Shown here: in pieces, positions 43,964 through 53,021 of the stretch | How the letters are laid out: each line of letters starts with the position of its first letter | Position numbering within the stretch: position 1 is the first letter of the stretch | Assembly: GCF_000337035.1 (NCBI RefSeq) | Contig: NZ_AOJL01000020.1 | Coordinates: 37,563-101,562, forward strand | Reading direction: 5' to 3' | Source of the DNA: Halorubrum coriense DSM 10284 | GTDB lineage: Archaea; Halobacteriota; Halobacteria; Halobacteriales; Haloferacaceae | Length of the DNA stretch: 64,000 nucleotides | The notes under the pieces: generated by a model | What the model saw: only the letters and a program-made list of their open reading frames with translations | What the model was told of the DNA's origin: nothing | Database searches by the model: none | Translations under genes and position numbers: made by a program

Positions 43964-45034
43964 CTACTCCGAGTCTCGCAGCACTAACGGTCCGATGGCG
44001 AGCGTGCGCTTCGCGAGGGTGAGGACCCGGAGCACGTACGCGACGAACAGCGAGAACGGGAGCAGGGTGACCGCGAACGCGCCCCCGACGACGAGCGTCA
44101 CGTGGGCGACCCCGAGCGTGCTCCCGGAGAACGTGCCGGCGTCGACGACCGTGACCATCGCTCCCGCGACGACCAGCGCCGGGACCGCGGCGTAGAGGAT
44201 GAGCCGCGAGAGGTCGATCAGCGCCCACTGGAAGTACAGCGTCTTCACGTGCTCGCGGGCGGGACCGAACAGCGACAGCGCCTCCCGGAGCTCGTCGAGC
44301 CGGTCGCGCTCCGCGTCGGTGAGGGCCTCGCCGTGCTCGTCGGCGATGCGCTCGATCCGGCCGAGCTTCCGGCCGTAATTGAAATCGAGGGCGGCGAACA
44401 CCACGTCGAAGGAGCCGAACGCCGCTCCGTCGAGCCGGTCGCGCACGGCGTCCGCGTTGCCGACGACCCCCGCGGCGAGCGCGTCGACGTCCGCTCCGAC
44501 GGCCGTCTCGTCGCCGTCGCTCCCGTCGGTGCGCCCGCGGACCGACTCCCGGAGGGCGTGTGCGCGCCCCGTCGCGGCCGCGAGGAGCGCGTCGAGGAAG
44601 GCGGCGGGGTCGGTCGGAGCGGGCTCGCCGGTGAGCGCCGCGACCGAACTCCGGACCGCGAGCGTGTCGTCCATCCGCTCCTGCTGGTCCCCGAGCGGGC
44701 CGTTCTCCTGCGTGAGTACGAGCTGCCCGATCGTGACGACGAGCGTCGCACCGGTGACGATCGCCGTGATCATCGAGGCAAACAGCGTCTCGATCGGGTC
44801 GCTCGCGCCGACCTTCTCGGCGAGCGCGGGGGAGAAGGCGGCCGCCGCGGCGACGAACCCGACGAAGACGGCGAGCGTCAGGACGCCCGCGACGACGAGG
44901 CGGTTCGCGCGTAACAGCAGCCAGAGCTTCGCTCGGTTCTCGCCGGCGCGCTCGCGCATCGTATCCGCGGTGCCCTCGCCGCCGAGGTCGTCGCGTCCGT
45001 CCGGACTCGCCGCCGGCCCCGCGGCTCCGCTCAT
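43964..45034 (-). CDS. haloarchaeal membrane protein, unknown function
   Basis: 356 aa. Four hydrophobic segments: two near the N-terminus (~47-70 and 88-112) and two near the C-terminus (~270-293 and 300-330). A large acidic cytosolic helical part lies between. LVLTQENGPLGDQQERMDDT follows helix 2. ATG at 45034; a later Met at residue 26 is an alternative. Not assigned to a named family. Confidence 0.75.
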   Translation of the reverse strand: MSGAAGPAASPDGRDDLGGEGTADTMRERAGENRAKLWLLLRANRLVVAGVLTLAVFVGFVAAAAAFSPALAEKVGASDPIETLFASMITAIVTGATLVVTIGQLVLTQENGPLGDQQERMDDTLAVRSSVAALTGEPAPTDPAAFLDALLAAATGRAHALRESVRGRTDGSDGDETAVGADVDALAAGVVGNADAVRDRLDGAAFGSFDVVFAALDFNYGRKLGRIERIADEHGEALTDAERDRLDELREALSLFGPAREHVKTLYFQWALIDLSRLILYAAVPALVVAGAMVTVVDAGTFSGSTLGVAHVTLVVGGAFAVTLLPFSLFVAYVLRVLTLAKRTLAIGPLVLRDSE

Positions 45035-45310
45035 CGCGGTCCGGCGGTCGGCGCGGGGTCGTCGCCGAGGCGGGGCGTCCCGAGACCTCGGATCGCGGCC
45101 GCACCGACTCCTGCGCTCGCTCGACGCGGACCGAGGCGCTCCGCCACGGGTTCCGGGTACATGTTGCCGGACACGACAGGGCGCGGTGGAATAAATGTAT
45201 GCGGCGGGTCGACGAGTCGGGCGTCCGCCGAGGTCCTCGGACGGTTGACGGCCGGGCCGGCTCCGGGACCGCGGCGCAACCCACAACCCGCCGCTCGCCG
45301 AAGGAGGGGT

Positions 45311-46045
45311 ATGTCGACAGACGCCGGTCTCGACGTCACGCTGGTCCGCAACGCCACGGTCCTCGCGACCGTCGACGAGACGACGTTCCTCGTCGACCCG
45401 CTGTTCGCGGCCGAGGGGGCGCTCCCGCCGATCGATGACACGCCGAACGACCGCCGGAATCCGCTCGTCCCTATGCCCGACGTCGACCTGTCGCACGACG
45501 CGGTGGTCGTCACCCACCGTCACCCGGACCACTTCGACGACGCGGCGAGAGAGCGACTCGACGCCGACGTGCCGCTGTTCTGCCAGCCCGCCGAGGCCGA
45601 CGCGTTCGTCGAGGACGGGTTCACCGACGTGCGACCCGTCGAGGACGAGGCGTCGTTCGAGGGCGTCGCGCTCCACCGGACGCCCGGCCGCCACGGGCAC
45701 GGGGAACTGGCCGAGCGGATGGGGCCGGTCTCCGGGTTCGTCTTCGAGGGCGACGAGACGCTGTACCTCGCCGGCGACACGGTCTGGTACGAGCCGGTCG
45801 CGGAGACGCTGGAGGAGTTCGACCCCGACGCGGTCGTCCTCAACGGCGGTGCGGCGCGGTTCAACGAGGGCGAGCCGATCACGATGGGGATAGAGGACGT
45901 CGCGGCCGTGCGCGGGGCCACCGACGCCGCCGTCGCCGCGGTCCACATGGAGGCGATCAACCACTGCCTGCTCTCGCGCGAGGAACTGCGGGCGGAGACC
46001 GAGGACGTGCTCGTGCCGGAAGACGGCGAGCACGTCGAGTGCTAG
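45311..46045 (+). CDS. metallo-beta-lactamase-fold hydrolase
   Basis: 244 aa. Zinc motif THRHPDHFDD, TPGRHGHGEL and LYLAGDTVWY are present, as in the L-ascorbate-6-phosphate lactonase / UlaG-like MBL group. A clear Shine-Dalgarno (GGAGGGGT) lies just before the ATG at 45311, so unlike many neighbours this gene is led by a 5' UTR. Substrate unknown. Confidence 0.86.
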   Translation: MSTDAGLDVTLVRNATVLATVDETTFLVDPLFAAEGALPPIDDTPNDRRNPLVPMPDVDLSHDAVVVTHRHPDHFDDAARERLDADVPLFCQPAEADAFVEDGFTDVRPVEDEASFEGVALHRTPGRHGHGELAERMGPVSGFVFEGDETLYLAGDTVWYEPVAETLEEFDPDAVVLNGGAARFNEGEPITMGIEDVAAVRGATDAAVAAVHMEAINHCLLSREELRAETEDVLVPEDGEHVEC

Positions 46046-46105
46046 TCGCGACGCTGTTTTTCGAGAAACCCCGGCGATTTAGGTGTCACCTTAGAACAAG
46101 GTCGT

Positions 46106-46816
46106 ATGTCGCGCGCTTCGGACCTCGATCGGCTCTACGATCTCTTCGACCGTCTCGAAGCGAACGTCGGTGGAAAGCGACGTCTCAAAAATTGTAACGG
46201 GCATATGGATTGGCCCGAGCGAGGGGTCTACTTCGTTTTCGCGAACGACGAGACGCGAGACGGGAGCGACCGACTTCGACTCACGCGCGTCGGTACGCAC
46301 GCCGTCTCGACGGGGTCGGGAACGTCGCTGTGGAGCCGACTGCGGACGCACCGCGGAGCGAACCGCGGGAGCTACGAGGGCGGGGGGAATCACCGCGGTT
46401 CGGTGTTCCGCAAGCACGTCGGTCGGGCAATGATAGAACGGGCCGACCTCGGGGACGAGTACCCCCACTGGGGCGAGGGGTCCACCGCCGACCGCGAGCG
46501 GCGCTTAGCGGAGTTAGCCCACGAGCGTCGCGTGAGCGAGTACGTCCGTGACCTCCCGTTCCTCTGGGTCGACATCGACGACGAGCCGGGGCCCGAAAGC
46601 GACCGCGCGTACGTCGAGCGAAACGCGATCGCGCTCGTCAGCAATTACGAGAAGGCCGTCATCGACGCTCGGAGCGACGAGTGGCTAGGGCGGGAGAGTC
46701 CGCGGGGCAAAGTAGCCGGTTCGGGGCTTTGGAACGTCGATCACGTCGGAGAGCGATACGAAACGGCGTTTCTCGACCGGCTCGCTGGCGCTGTCGACGA
46801 GACTACCAGTCTCTGA
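46106..46816 (+). CDS. GIY-YIG-like nuclease-fold protein
   Basis: 236 aa. GVYFVFANDE (GIY-like) followed by RLTRVGTHAV (YIG-like) and LWSRLRTHRG with the Arg, then NHRGSVFRKHVG. The layout matches a widely distributed family annotated as GIY-YIG-like with no known function (recollection). It ends 32 nt before a partial copy of the tRNA-His 3' part, so it may be cargo left by an integrated element (inference). Confidence 0.78.
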   Translation: MSRASDLDRLYDLFDRLEANVGGKRRLKNCNGHMDWPERGVYFVFANDETRDGSDRLRLTRVGTHAVSTGSGTSLWSRLRTHRGANRGSYEGGGNHRGSVFRKHVGRAMIERADLGDEYPHWGEGSTADRERRLAELAHERRVSEYVRDLPFLWVDIDDEPGPESDRAYVERNAIALVSNYEKAVIDARSDEWLGRESPRGKVAGSGLWNVDHVGERYETAFLDRLAGAVDETTSL

Positions 46817-46832
46817 CCTACTGACCGGTAGG
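46817..46832 (+). terminator. hairpin after the GIY-YIG-like gene
   Basis: CCTAC-TGACCG-GTAGG directly follows the stop codon. It is a probable 3' end structure; no T-run. Confidence 0.35.
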
Positions 46833-46848
46833 AACGCCGGAAATCGAG

Positions 46849-46875
46849 AAGGTCCGGGTGCGAGAATCGAACCCG
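46849..46875. repeat. partial tRNA-His copy, att-like direct repeat
   Basis: A 27-bp exact match to 47006-47032, which is the 3' end and T-arm of the intact tRNA-His plus 3 flanking bases. The 130 bp between the copies contain no gene. This is the pattern left by integration into a tRNA 3' end. Confidence 0.7.
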
Positions 46876-47008
46876 AGCGAGACTCGCGCTGCTCGTCTCG
46901 CGTGATTCGATCTCGCCGTCCGGCCTTGTCACTCTTCCCTGCGGTCGCCGGAGCGGCAAGGCCGCTCCGAGCCGTCGCTCTCTTCGCTCGCGACGATGTC
47001 GTGAAAAG

Positions 47009-47082
47009 GTCCGGGTGCGAGAATCGAACCCGCGTCTCAGCCTCCACAAGGCTGAAGGATAGTCCACTACCCTAACCCGGAC
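47009..47082 (-). tRNA. tRNA-His (GTG)
   Basis: 74 nt. Acceptor GTCCGGG pairs with CCCGGAC; anticodon stem CAGCC/GGCTG with loop TTGTGGA places GTG at 34-36; T-arm GGGTTCGATTCTC. No intron, CCA not encoded. A minus-strand GTTATTTATC box is ~25-35 nt upstream. Confidence 0.95.
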
Positions 47083-47244
47083 ACGCGTCGTCAACTACCC
47101 CGCTTCGATAAATAACGGTTACGACTCCCGGACGGCCGTGGCATCGAGTGGCGTCCGGGGCGGATCGCGCCGCCCGCACGGGTCGCTCCGAGGAGTCGGT
47201 CACCACGTCGCTTTTGAGGGCTGCGGGCGTACGAACTGCCAACT

Positions 47245-47700
47245 GTGGCCTTTACCGACAAGATATACGTGAAGAACCACCGGCAGCTCGCCTCCCAGCT
47301 GGAGGCGAACATCCCGAAGGGGGCGTTCGCCGGCGCGACCCTCGACCTGCTGTTCACCGGCGACGGCCTCTCGAAGCTGGACGAGACGACTCGCGACCGC
47401 GTCCTCGACTTCGCCGAGGACTTCCTCGACTGTAGCTGCGACGCGAACCCCTACTGCGGCTGTCCCGAGGAGAAGTTCATGCGCTACGTCCTCGAACTGC
47501 GCGCCGAGGGGCTCGGCCCGCAGGCCATTGTCGACGTGATGACCGACGACTACATGGTGTACGCGTACACCGGCGACGTGCTCTCCTTCCTCGACGACTC
47601 CGTGCGAAAGCTGGAGGCCGTCGAGACGCTCGCCGACGTCGACGGCAACGAGGAGATGTCCGAGCGGGCGCGGCGGGCGAAGCGGGAACTGTCGGGCTGA
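47245..47700 (+). CDS. DUF5814 family protein
   Basis: 151 aa. FTDKIYVKNHRQLASQLEAN, a Cys cluster CSCDANPYCGCPE (four Cys, possible zinc site) at residues ~62-74, and GPQAIVDVMTDDYMVYAY are the family landmarks. GTG start at 47245. Function unknown; conserved in haloarchaea. Confidence 0.85.
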   Translation: MAFTDKIYVKNHRQLASQLEANIPKGAFAGATLDLLFTGDGLSKLDETTRDRVLDFAEDFLDCSCDANPYCGCPEEKFMRYVLELRAEGLGPQAIVDVMTDDYMVYAYTGDVLSFLDDSVRKLEAVETLADVDGNEEMSERARRAKRELSG

Positions 47701-47799
47701 GCGCCGCGGCGGTTCCGCGGCTCGCCGAGCGTCTTCTTCGCGTCTCGCCGATAAGCGACCCGCGAGCGAGGGGGTTCGGGCGGGTCGGCCCGCGCGCCG

Positions 47800-49302
47800 T
47801 CAGTCGTCGTCGGTGGAGGCGACGCCCGACCCGACCTCCTCGGTCGGGGGGTCGCCCTCGGTCAGGTTCCCGTCGCGCCAGGTGTCGCGTCTGAACCAGA
47901 GGTACGCGACGACACCGCCGACGACGTTCGAGATCGGGAACGCGATCCACAGCCCCATCACCCCGAGGGAGCCGGCGGCGACCCACGCGACCGGCAAGCG
48001 GACGAAGCCGAGCGTGAGCAGGGAGATGACGGCCGCGATCATGGTGTGGCCGGCACCGCGGAAGCCGCCGGTGTACGCCCGCATCGCGCCGATGAACCCG
48101 AACGAGAGGCCGCTGACGCGGAGGAAGGTCGTCGCGTGGTCGACCACCGCCGGGTCAGGGGAGAACACGCCGGCGATCGGCCGCGCGCCGAGGACGATGA
48201 TCCCGCCGCCGACCGTGAGCAGCGCGAGCATGGCGCGCGCGCCGAAGTGGTTGGTCTCCGCGGCGCGGTCCAACTCCTCGGCGCCGATGTTCTGTCCCGT
48301 CATCGTCTCGATCCCCTGCGAGACGGCGAGCGCCGGGAGGAATATCACCGAGAAGATGCGCGTCCCGATCCCGTACGCCCCGCTGACGGCGTTCGGGAAG
48401 GTCGCGACCACGACGAGGAGCGCGGTGATCGACACCGACCGGGCCGCGCCCTCGGCGGAGGCGGGGAGGCCGATGCCGAGGATCGTCCGGCCGAACTCGA
48501 GGTCCGGGACCATCTCCGAGAGCCGGATCCGGACGCCGCGCTCGCCGCGGAACATGATCCGGAGCCCGACGAGGAGCGCGAGCGCCCGCGACCCGACGGT
48601 CGCGATCGCGGCACCGGCGATCCCCCAGCCGGTGAACCCGGTCGCGTCGAGCGCCGCGGCCTCCAGTCCGCCGAGTCCGAGGAAGCCGAACAGCGGGTTC
48701 GCGTCGAAGCCGAAGATGAATATCGGGTCGAGGAGGATGTTGAGCACCACCGAGCCCGCCATGACGTACATCGGCGTCACCGTGTCGCCGTAGCCGCGCA
48801 TCAGCGACATGAACACCGCGAAGCCGAAGACGGCGAAGAGGCCGACCGCGTACACCCGCATGTACTCGACGACGAGCGGCGCGACCGTCTCGTTCACGCC
48901 GAGGAGCGCGGTGATGTCGTCGACGAAGACGTACCCCAACACGCCCAACACGACGGAAATGACGGCCGCGTAGGCCACCGTCTGCGAGGCGGCGTAGGCG
49001 GCGCGGTCCTCGTCGCCCGCGCCGGTGTGTTGCGCGACGAGGACGCTCCCCGCGACGGAGACCCCGAGCGCCAGCGAGATCATCAGGAAGACGATGGGGA
49101 ACGCGAACGTGATCGCCGACAGCGCCTCGGTGCTGTAGCGGCCCAGCCAGAAGGTGTCGGCGAGGTTGTACAACACCTGAAAGAGGTTCTGGACGACGAT
49201 CGGGAGGGAGAGGAAGAACAGCGGCCACCCGATGTCGCCCGAGGTGAGGTCCAGCTCGTCGGCCCCCTTGAACAGCGAGCCGACGGCGTCGCGCAGGCTC
49301 AT
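47800..49302 (-). CDS. MATE family efflux transporter
   Basis: 500 aa, 12 predicted transmembrane helices in two halves. Landmarks are LPIVVQNLFQVLYNLADTFW (helix 1), SVLVAQHTGAGDEDRAAYAA, and GIGLPASAEGAARSVSI opening the second half. Probably a Na+- or H+-coupled drug or metabolite exporter. Its ATG overlaps the TGA of a 30-codon upstream ORF, and an 18-bp palindrome sits at the promoter, so it is likely repressed and inducible. Confidence 0.9.
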   Translation of the reverse strand: MSLRDAVGSLFKGADELDLTSGDIGWPLFFLSLPIVVQNLFQVLYNLADTFWLGRYSTEALSAITFAFPIVFLMISLALGVSVAGSVLVAQHTGAGDEDRAAYAASQTVAYAAVISVVLGVLGYVFVDDITALLGVNETVAPLVVEYMRVYAVGLFAVFGFAVFMSLMRGYGDTVTPMYVMAGSVVLNILLDPIFIFGFDANPLFGFLGLGGLEAAALDATGFTGWGIAGAAIATVGSRALALLVGLRIMFRGERGVRIRLSEMVPDLEFGRTILGIGLPASAEGAARSVSITALLVVVATFPNAVSGAYGIGTRIFSVIFLPALAVSQGIETMTGQNIGAEELDRAAETNHFGARAMLALLTVGGGIIVLGARPIAGVFSPDPAVVDHATTFLRVSGLSFGFIGAMRAYTGGFRGAGHTMIAAVISLLTLGFVRLPVAWVAAGSLGVMGLWIAFPISNVVGGVVAYLWFRRDTWRDGNLTEGDPPTEEVGSGVASTDDD

Positions 49303-49391
49303 CGGCCGACCGCCTCCGCGGGGGTCGGGTCGTCGGGCTCTCGGGAGGGACTGTGCGCGGGGTCGGGGATCGGTCGTGCCGTGTCGGGCAT
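49299..49391 (-). CDS. 30-aa upstream ORF translationally coupled to the MATE gene
   Basis: ATG at 49391, TGA at 49301-49299 overlapping the MATE ATG (ATGA). The peptide is acidic and Pro-rich (MPDTARPIPDPAHSPSREPD...). The promoter and palindrome lie directly upstream, so the transcript probably begins at or near this ATG. It may be a coupling leader rather than a functional protein. Confidence 0.45.
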   Translation of the reverse strand: MPDTARPIPDPAHSPSREPDDPTPAEAVGR

Positions 49392-49408
49392 TCGGTACCT
49401 ACCCGTAC

Positions 49409-49426
49409 TGACTGACTAGTCAGTCA
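49409..49426. promoter_or_regulatory. 18-bp perfect palindrome, TetR-type operator candidate
   Basis: TGACTGACTAGTCAGTCA, perfect over 18 bp, 18 nt before the upstream ORF of the MATE gene. This TGACT..AGTCA style resembles operators of TetR-like efflux repressors. No regulator gene is adjacent. Confidence 0.65.
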
Positions 49427-49507
49427 AAAACGTTCGGAACCCGGCGCGCTTCCCGAGCGGAGGGAGCGGCCGAACGGTCTAAGTGCGCGCACGCCCGAAT
49501 TCCGCCA

Positions 49508-50404
49508 ATGAGTCTTCGGCCCGCGTGGCTAACGTTCAGGCGATACGCGGCGGCGACGACGGGGATGACGCTCGTCCTCTTCTCGCTCGGCGTCTACACC
49601 GCGGCGACCGGCTCGGGACTGGCGTGTCAGGCCCAGTGGCCGCTGTGTTCCGACCAGCTGATCCCGGCGCTCACGATCAATCCCGACTTCATCGAGTGGT
49701 TCCACCGCGCGTGGGCGATGGTGACCGGCTTCCTCATCATCGGGGTCGCCGGGTGGACGTGGCTCGGCTCCGGATTCGAGCGCCGGACCCGGCTGGCGGC
49801 GACGCTGGCGGTCGCGATCCTCCCGGTTCAGATTACGGTCGGGGCGATCACCGTCACCCTCGGCGGACTCGTGCCCGGCGGGTACACGGTATCGACCCAC
49901 GCCGCGCACCTGTCCGTGGCGCTGACGATCTTCACGCTGCTGGCGCTCGCGACCATCTGGGGCGGCGGGCGCGGGAACGCGCGGCTGCTCCGCGCGGCCG
50001 TCGGCATCGCCGTCGCGGGGATCGTCGCCAGCGCGCTCTTCTCGCGGGCGGTCCCGTTCCTCACCTACGCGCCGCCGGCGCAGGCCGCCTTCTACGTCAC
50101 CGGCCTCGCCGGACACCTCGGGCTCGTCGCGGCGATCGCCTACGCGACGGAGGCGGTTCGGGCGGGCTACGACGGGCTCGGCGCGGGCACCGCGAACACC
50201 GTCCGCGCGCTCGCGGTCGGGTCGATGGGCGCGCTCGTCGGCACGCTGCTGCTCGGTCGCGACCTCGTGTTGTACACCGCGACGTGGCAGCAGATCAACC
50301 TCGTCGCGCTGGGCGTCGCGGTCGCGCTCGCGGCGGGCGCGGCGTGGACGCTTCGGGGGGCCGACGAGGTTCGCGACGGCTCCGTGCCGATCGGCGGCGA
50401 CTGA
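49508..50404 (+). CDS. ctaA: heme A synthase (COX15/CtaA family)
   Basis: 298 aa, about eight transmembrane helices. GVYTAATGSGLACQAQWPLC in helix 1 and the loop, WFHRAWAMVTGF, and STHAAHLSVAL provide the conserved His residues. Oxidises heme O to heme A for terminal oxidases. GTCTAAGTG lies ~27 nt upstream of the ATG. Confidence 0.9.
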   Translation: MSLRPAWLTFRRYAAATTGMTLVLFSLGVYTAATGSGLACQAQWPLCSDQLIPALTINPDFIEWFHRAWAMVTGFLIIGVAGWTWLGSGFERRTRLAATLAVAILPVQITVGAITVTLGGLVPGGYTVSTHAAHLSVALTIFTLLALATIWGGGRGNARLLRAAVGIAVAGIVASALFSRAVPFLTYAPPAQAAFYVTGLAGHLGLVAAIAYATEAVRAGYDGLGAGTANTVRALAVGSMGALVGTLLLGRDLVLYTATWQQINLVALGVAVALAAGAAWTLRGADEVRDGSVPIGGD

Positions 50405-50543
50405 TCTGCCCGATCGCGGTCGGGTAGCGGCCCCGACCGAAGCGGCGTCTCTCCTGAACGACCCTGTTAGAACCCCCCAGTTCGGCAAGTATTGCTATCC
50501 CGCGGCCGAAACGTTGAAACCGTGATCAACCGAGCAACGGTGT

Positions 50544-51365
50544 ATGGACGAACACCGTGCTGTGAACCGGCGACAGTATCTGACCGCGGTCGGTGCGAGC
50601 GGACTGGCGGCCACCGCCGGCTGTATCGGCGGGGGCGGCGACGACGGCGAGACGATCACCATCGGCTCCGACATCCCGTACGCGCCATTCGAGTACCGCA
50701 ACGAGGCGGGCGACCTCATCGGGTTCGACGTCGAGATCGCTCAGGCCGTGTTCGAAGAGCAGCTCGACATGAACTACGAGTTCCAAGAGACCTCCTTCGA
50801 CGGGATCATCGCGTCGCTGAACAACGCGAACTTCCGCGTCATCATGAGCGCGATGACGATCAACGAGTCGCGCGCCGAGCGGGTCGACTTCTCGGATCCG
50901 TACTTCACCGCGTACCAGACCGTCCTCATCCTGGAGGGCGGCGACATCGGCTCCCGCGAGGACCTGCGCGGCGCGTCGGTCGGCGTCCAGCGCGGGACGA
51001 CGGGGGAGGCCGCCGCCGAGGACCTCCAAGAGGAGTTCGACGGCGACCTCCAGATCGAGAGCTACGACCAGATCAACGGCGCGTTCGACGCGCTGCTCAA
51101 CAACCAGGTGTCGGCCGTCATCAACGACAACACCGTGAGCGCCTCGTTCGCCGCGGAGAACGACGACGTCGTCTTCCTCGAGGGAGACGGCGTCGCGGCC
51201 GACCGCGACGACGCGCCGCCGTACCTCACGCTGACGATCGAGGAGTACGGGATCGCCTTCCGGCAGGACGACGACGAGTTCCGCGAGGAGGTCAACGGGG
51301 CCCTCCAGGCGATCCGCGACGACGGGACCTACGAGGAGATCTACAACGAGTACTTCGACGGCTGA
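50544..51365 (+). CDS. amino-acid ABC transporter substrate-binding lipoprotein
   Basis: 273 aa. Tat motif NRRQYLTAVGASGLAATAG with lipobox Cys27 (TAGC), then an SBP_bac_3 domain: PYAPFEYRNEAGDLIGFDVE, SFDGIIASLNNANF and DFSDPYFTAYQ. A surface-anchored receptor for polar amino acids (specific ligand unknown). First gene of a three-gene operon. Confidence 0.92.
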   Translation: MDEHRAVNRRQYLTAVGASGLAATAGCIGGGGDDGETITIGSDIPYAPFEYRNEAGDLIGFDVEIAQAVFEEQLDMNYEFQETSFDGIIASLNNANFRVIMSAMTINESRAERVDFSDPYFTAYQTVLILEGGDIGSREDLRGASVGVQRGTTGEAAAEDLQEEFDGDLQIESYDQINGAFDALLNNQVSAVINDNTVSASFAAENDDVVFLEGDGVAADRDDAPPYLTLTIEEYGIAFRQDDDEFREEVNGALQAIRDDGTYEEIYNEYFDG

Positions 51366-51398
51366 GTCTCTGACTTCGCTGTCCCTACCTGACATCAC

Positions 51399-52283
51399 AT
51401 GGCTACACAGACCGAATCGAAGTCGAGCGGCGGCGGCGTACTGATGCGCGACCGGCTGGTGAAGCGGGTCGGCGAGGTGGCCGCCGGCGCGTTCGTGCTG
51501 GCCATCGGGGGCCTGCTGGTCTGGATCCTCTCGACGCAGGTCGACTACGACCTGCTCTCCTCGCCGCTCATCGCGCGGCGGTTCGCGGAGGCGTTCTTCC
51601 TCGTCATCCAGATCGTCGTGATATCGAGCCTGCTGTCGGTGTCGCTCGGCGTCCTCGTGGGGCTCGGCCGGATCTCGACGTCGAACGTCACCGGCCGGAT
51701 CGCGAAGGGGTACGTCGAGTTCTTCCGCGGCACCCCCCTCCTGTTCCAGCTGTTCGTCATCTACTTCGGCGTGCCGCGGCTGTGGGCGACCGGCGAGTTC
51801 CCCTTTTCGGACTGGGCGATCCCGGCCGCGATCATCGGGCTCACGCTGAATCACGGGGCGTACGTCGGCGAGGCGATCCGCGGCGGGATCGACGCCGTGC
51901 CGAACGGCCAGATGGAGGCGGCGCGGTCGCTCGGGATGTCCCGCGTGATGGCGCTGCGCGAGGTCGTCCTCCCGCAGGCGTGGCGAAACGCGCTGGCGGC
52001 CATCGGCAACGACCAGATCATCCTCGTGAAGGACACCTCGCTGCTGACCGTCATCGCCGTCCCGGAGATCATGAGCGTGTTCCGAAACATCAACAGCAAC
52101 CAACTGGACCCGTGGACCCCGCTCGTGTGGGTCTGCGTGCTCTACCTCGCGATCACGATGTCGATGAGCCAACTCGTAAACGGACTGGAGCGCCGGTCGG
52201 ACTGGGGGTCCGACAGCCGGATGTTCGGTCGGCTGTCGGGGCTCGGCTCCGGCGGCGACGACGACGGAGGTGAGGAGGCGTGA
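51399..52283 (+). CDS. amino-acid ABC transporter permease (HisM/GlnP type)
   Basis: 294 aa. Membrane domain with the EAA loop EAARSLGMSRVMALREVVLP and GTPLLFQLFVIYFG. Partner of the flanking substrate-binding protein and ATPase. Its stop overlaps the ATPase start by 4 nt. Has a Gly/Asp-rich C-terminal tail. Confidence 0.92.
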   Translation: MATQTESKSSGGGVLMRDRLVKRVGEVAAGAFVLAIGGLLVWILSTQVDYDLLSSPLIARRFAEAFFLVIQIVVISSLLSVSLGVLVGLGRISTSNVTGRIAKGYVEFFRGTPLLFQLFVIYFGVPRLWATGEFPFSDWAIPAAIIGLTLNHGAYVGEAIRGGIDAVPNGQMEAARSLGMSRVMALREVVLPQAWRNALAAIGNDQIILVKDTSLLTVIAVPEIMSVFRNINSNQLDPWTPLVWVCVLYLAITMSMSQLVNGLERRSDWGSDSRMFGRLSGLGSGGDDDGGEEA

Positions 52284-53008
52284 CCGGTCCGCTCGTACAG
52301 TTCGACGGCGTCGACAAGTCGTTCGGCGACACGCAGGTGCTGTACGACGTCGACGTCGACGTCGACGAGGGGGAGGTCGTCGTCGTCATCGGGCCGTCCG
52401 GGTCCGGGAAGTCGACGCTGCTCCGGTGTGCGAATCGGTTGGAGGAGATCCAGGGCGGGGACATCCGCCTCGACGGTCGGTCCGTGATCGAGACGGACAT
52501 CAACGCGATCCGGCAGCAGATCGGGATGGTGTTCCAGTCGTTCAACCTCTTCCCGCACAAGACCGCGCTGGAGAACGTCGCGCTCGCCCCGGAGAAGGTG
52601 AAAGGCGCGCCGGAGGCCGAGGCGAAGCGGGCCGCGGCCGACCTCCTCGACCGGGTCGGGCTCGCCGATCAGGCGGAGTCGCACCCGGGGGCGCTCTCGG
52701 GGGGCCAGCAGCAGCGCGTCGCCATCGCCCGCGCGCTCGCGATGGAGCCGCGGGTGATGCTGTTCGACGAGGTGACGAGCGCGCTCGACCCCGAGCTCGT
52801 CGGCGAGGTGCTCGACGTGATCGAGGGGCTCGCGGCCGACGGGATGACCATGGTCCTCGTCACCCACGAGATGGGGTTCGCCCGCGAGGTCGGCGACCGG
52901 ATCGTCCTGATGGCCGACGGCCGAGTCGTCGAGCGGACGGAGACGCGGTCCTTCTTCGACGAGCCGTCGACGGAGCGCGGCCAGCAGTTCCTCTCGCGGT
53001 TGCTGTAG
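52280..53008 (+). CDS. amino-acid ABC transporter ATP-binding protein (GlnQ type)
   Basis: 242 aa. Walker A GPSGSGKSTLLRC, signature LSGGQQQRVAIARAL, Walker B VMLFDEVTSALDPELVGEV and H-loop LVTHEMGFA. GTG start (GTGA overlap) with the permease. Completes the importer. Confidence 0.93.
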   Translation: MTGPLVQFDGVDKSFGDTQVLYDVDVDVDEGEVVVVIGPSGSGKSTLLRCANRLEEIQGGDIRLDGRSVIETDINAIRQQIGMVFQSFNLFPHKTALENVALAPEKVKGAPEAEAKRAAADLLDRVGLADQAESHPGALSGGQQQRVAIARALAMEPRVMLFDEVTSALDPELVGEVLDVIEGLAADGMTMVLVTHEMGFAREVGDRIVLMADGRVVERTETRSFFDEPSTERGQQFLSRLL

Positions 53009-53021
53009 GGTCGGGCCGCGC

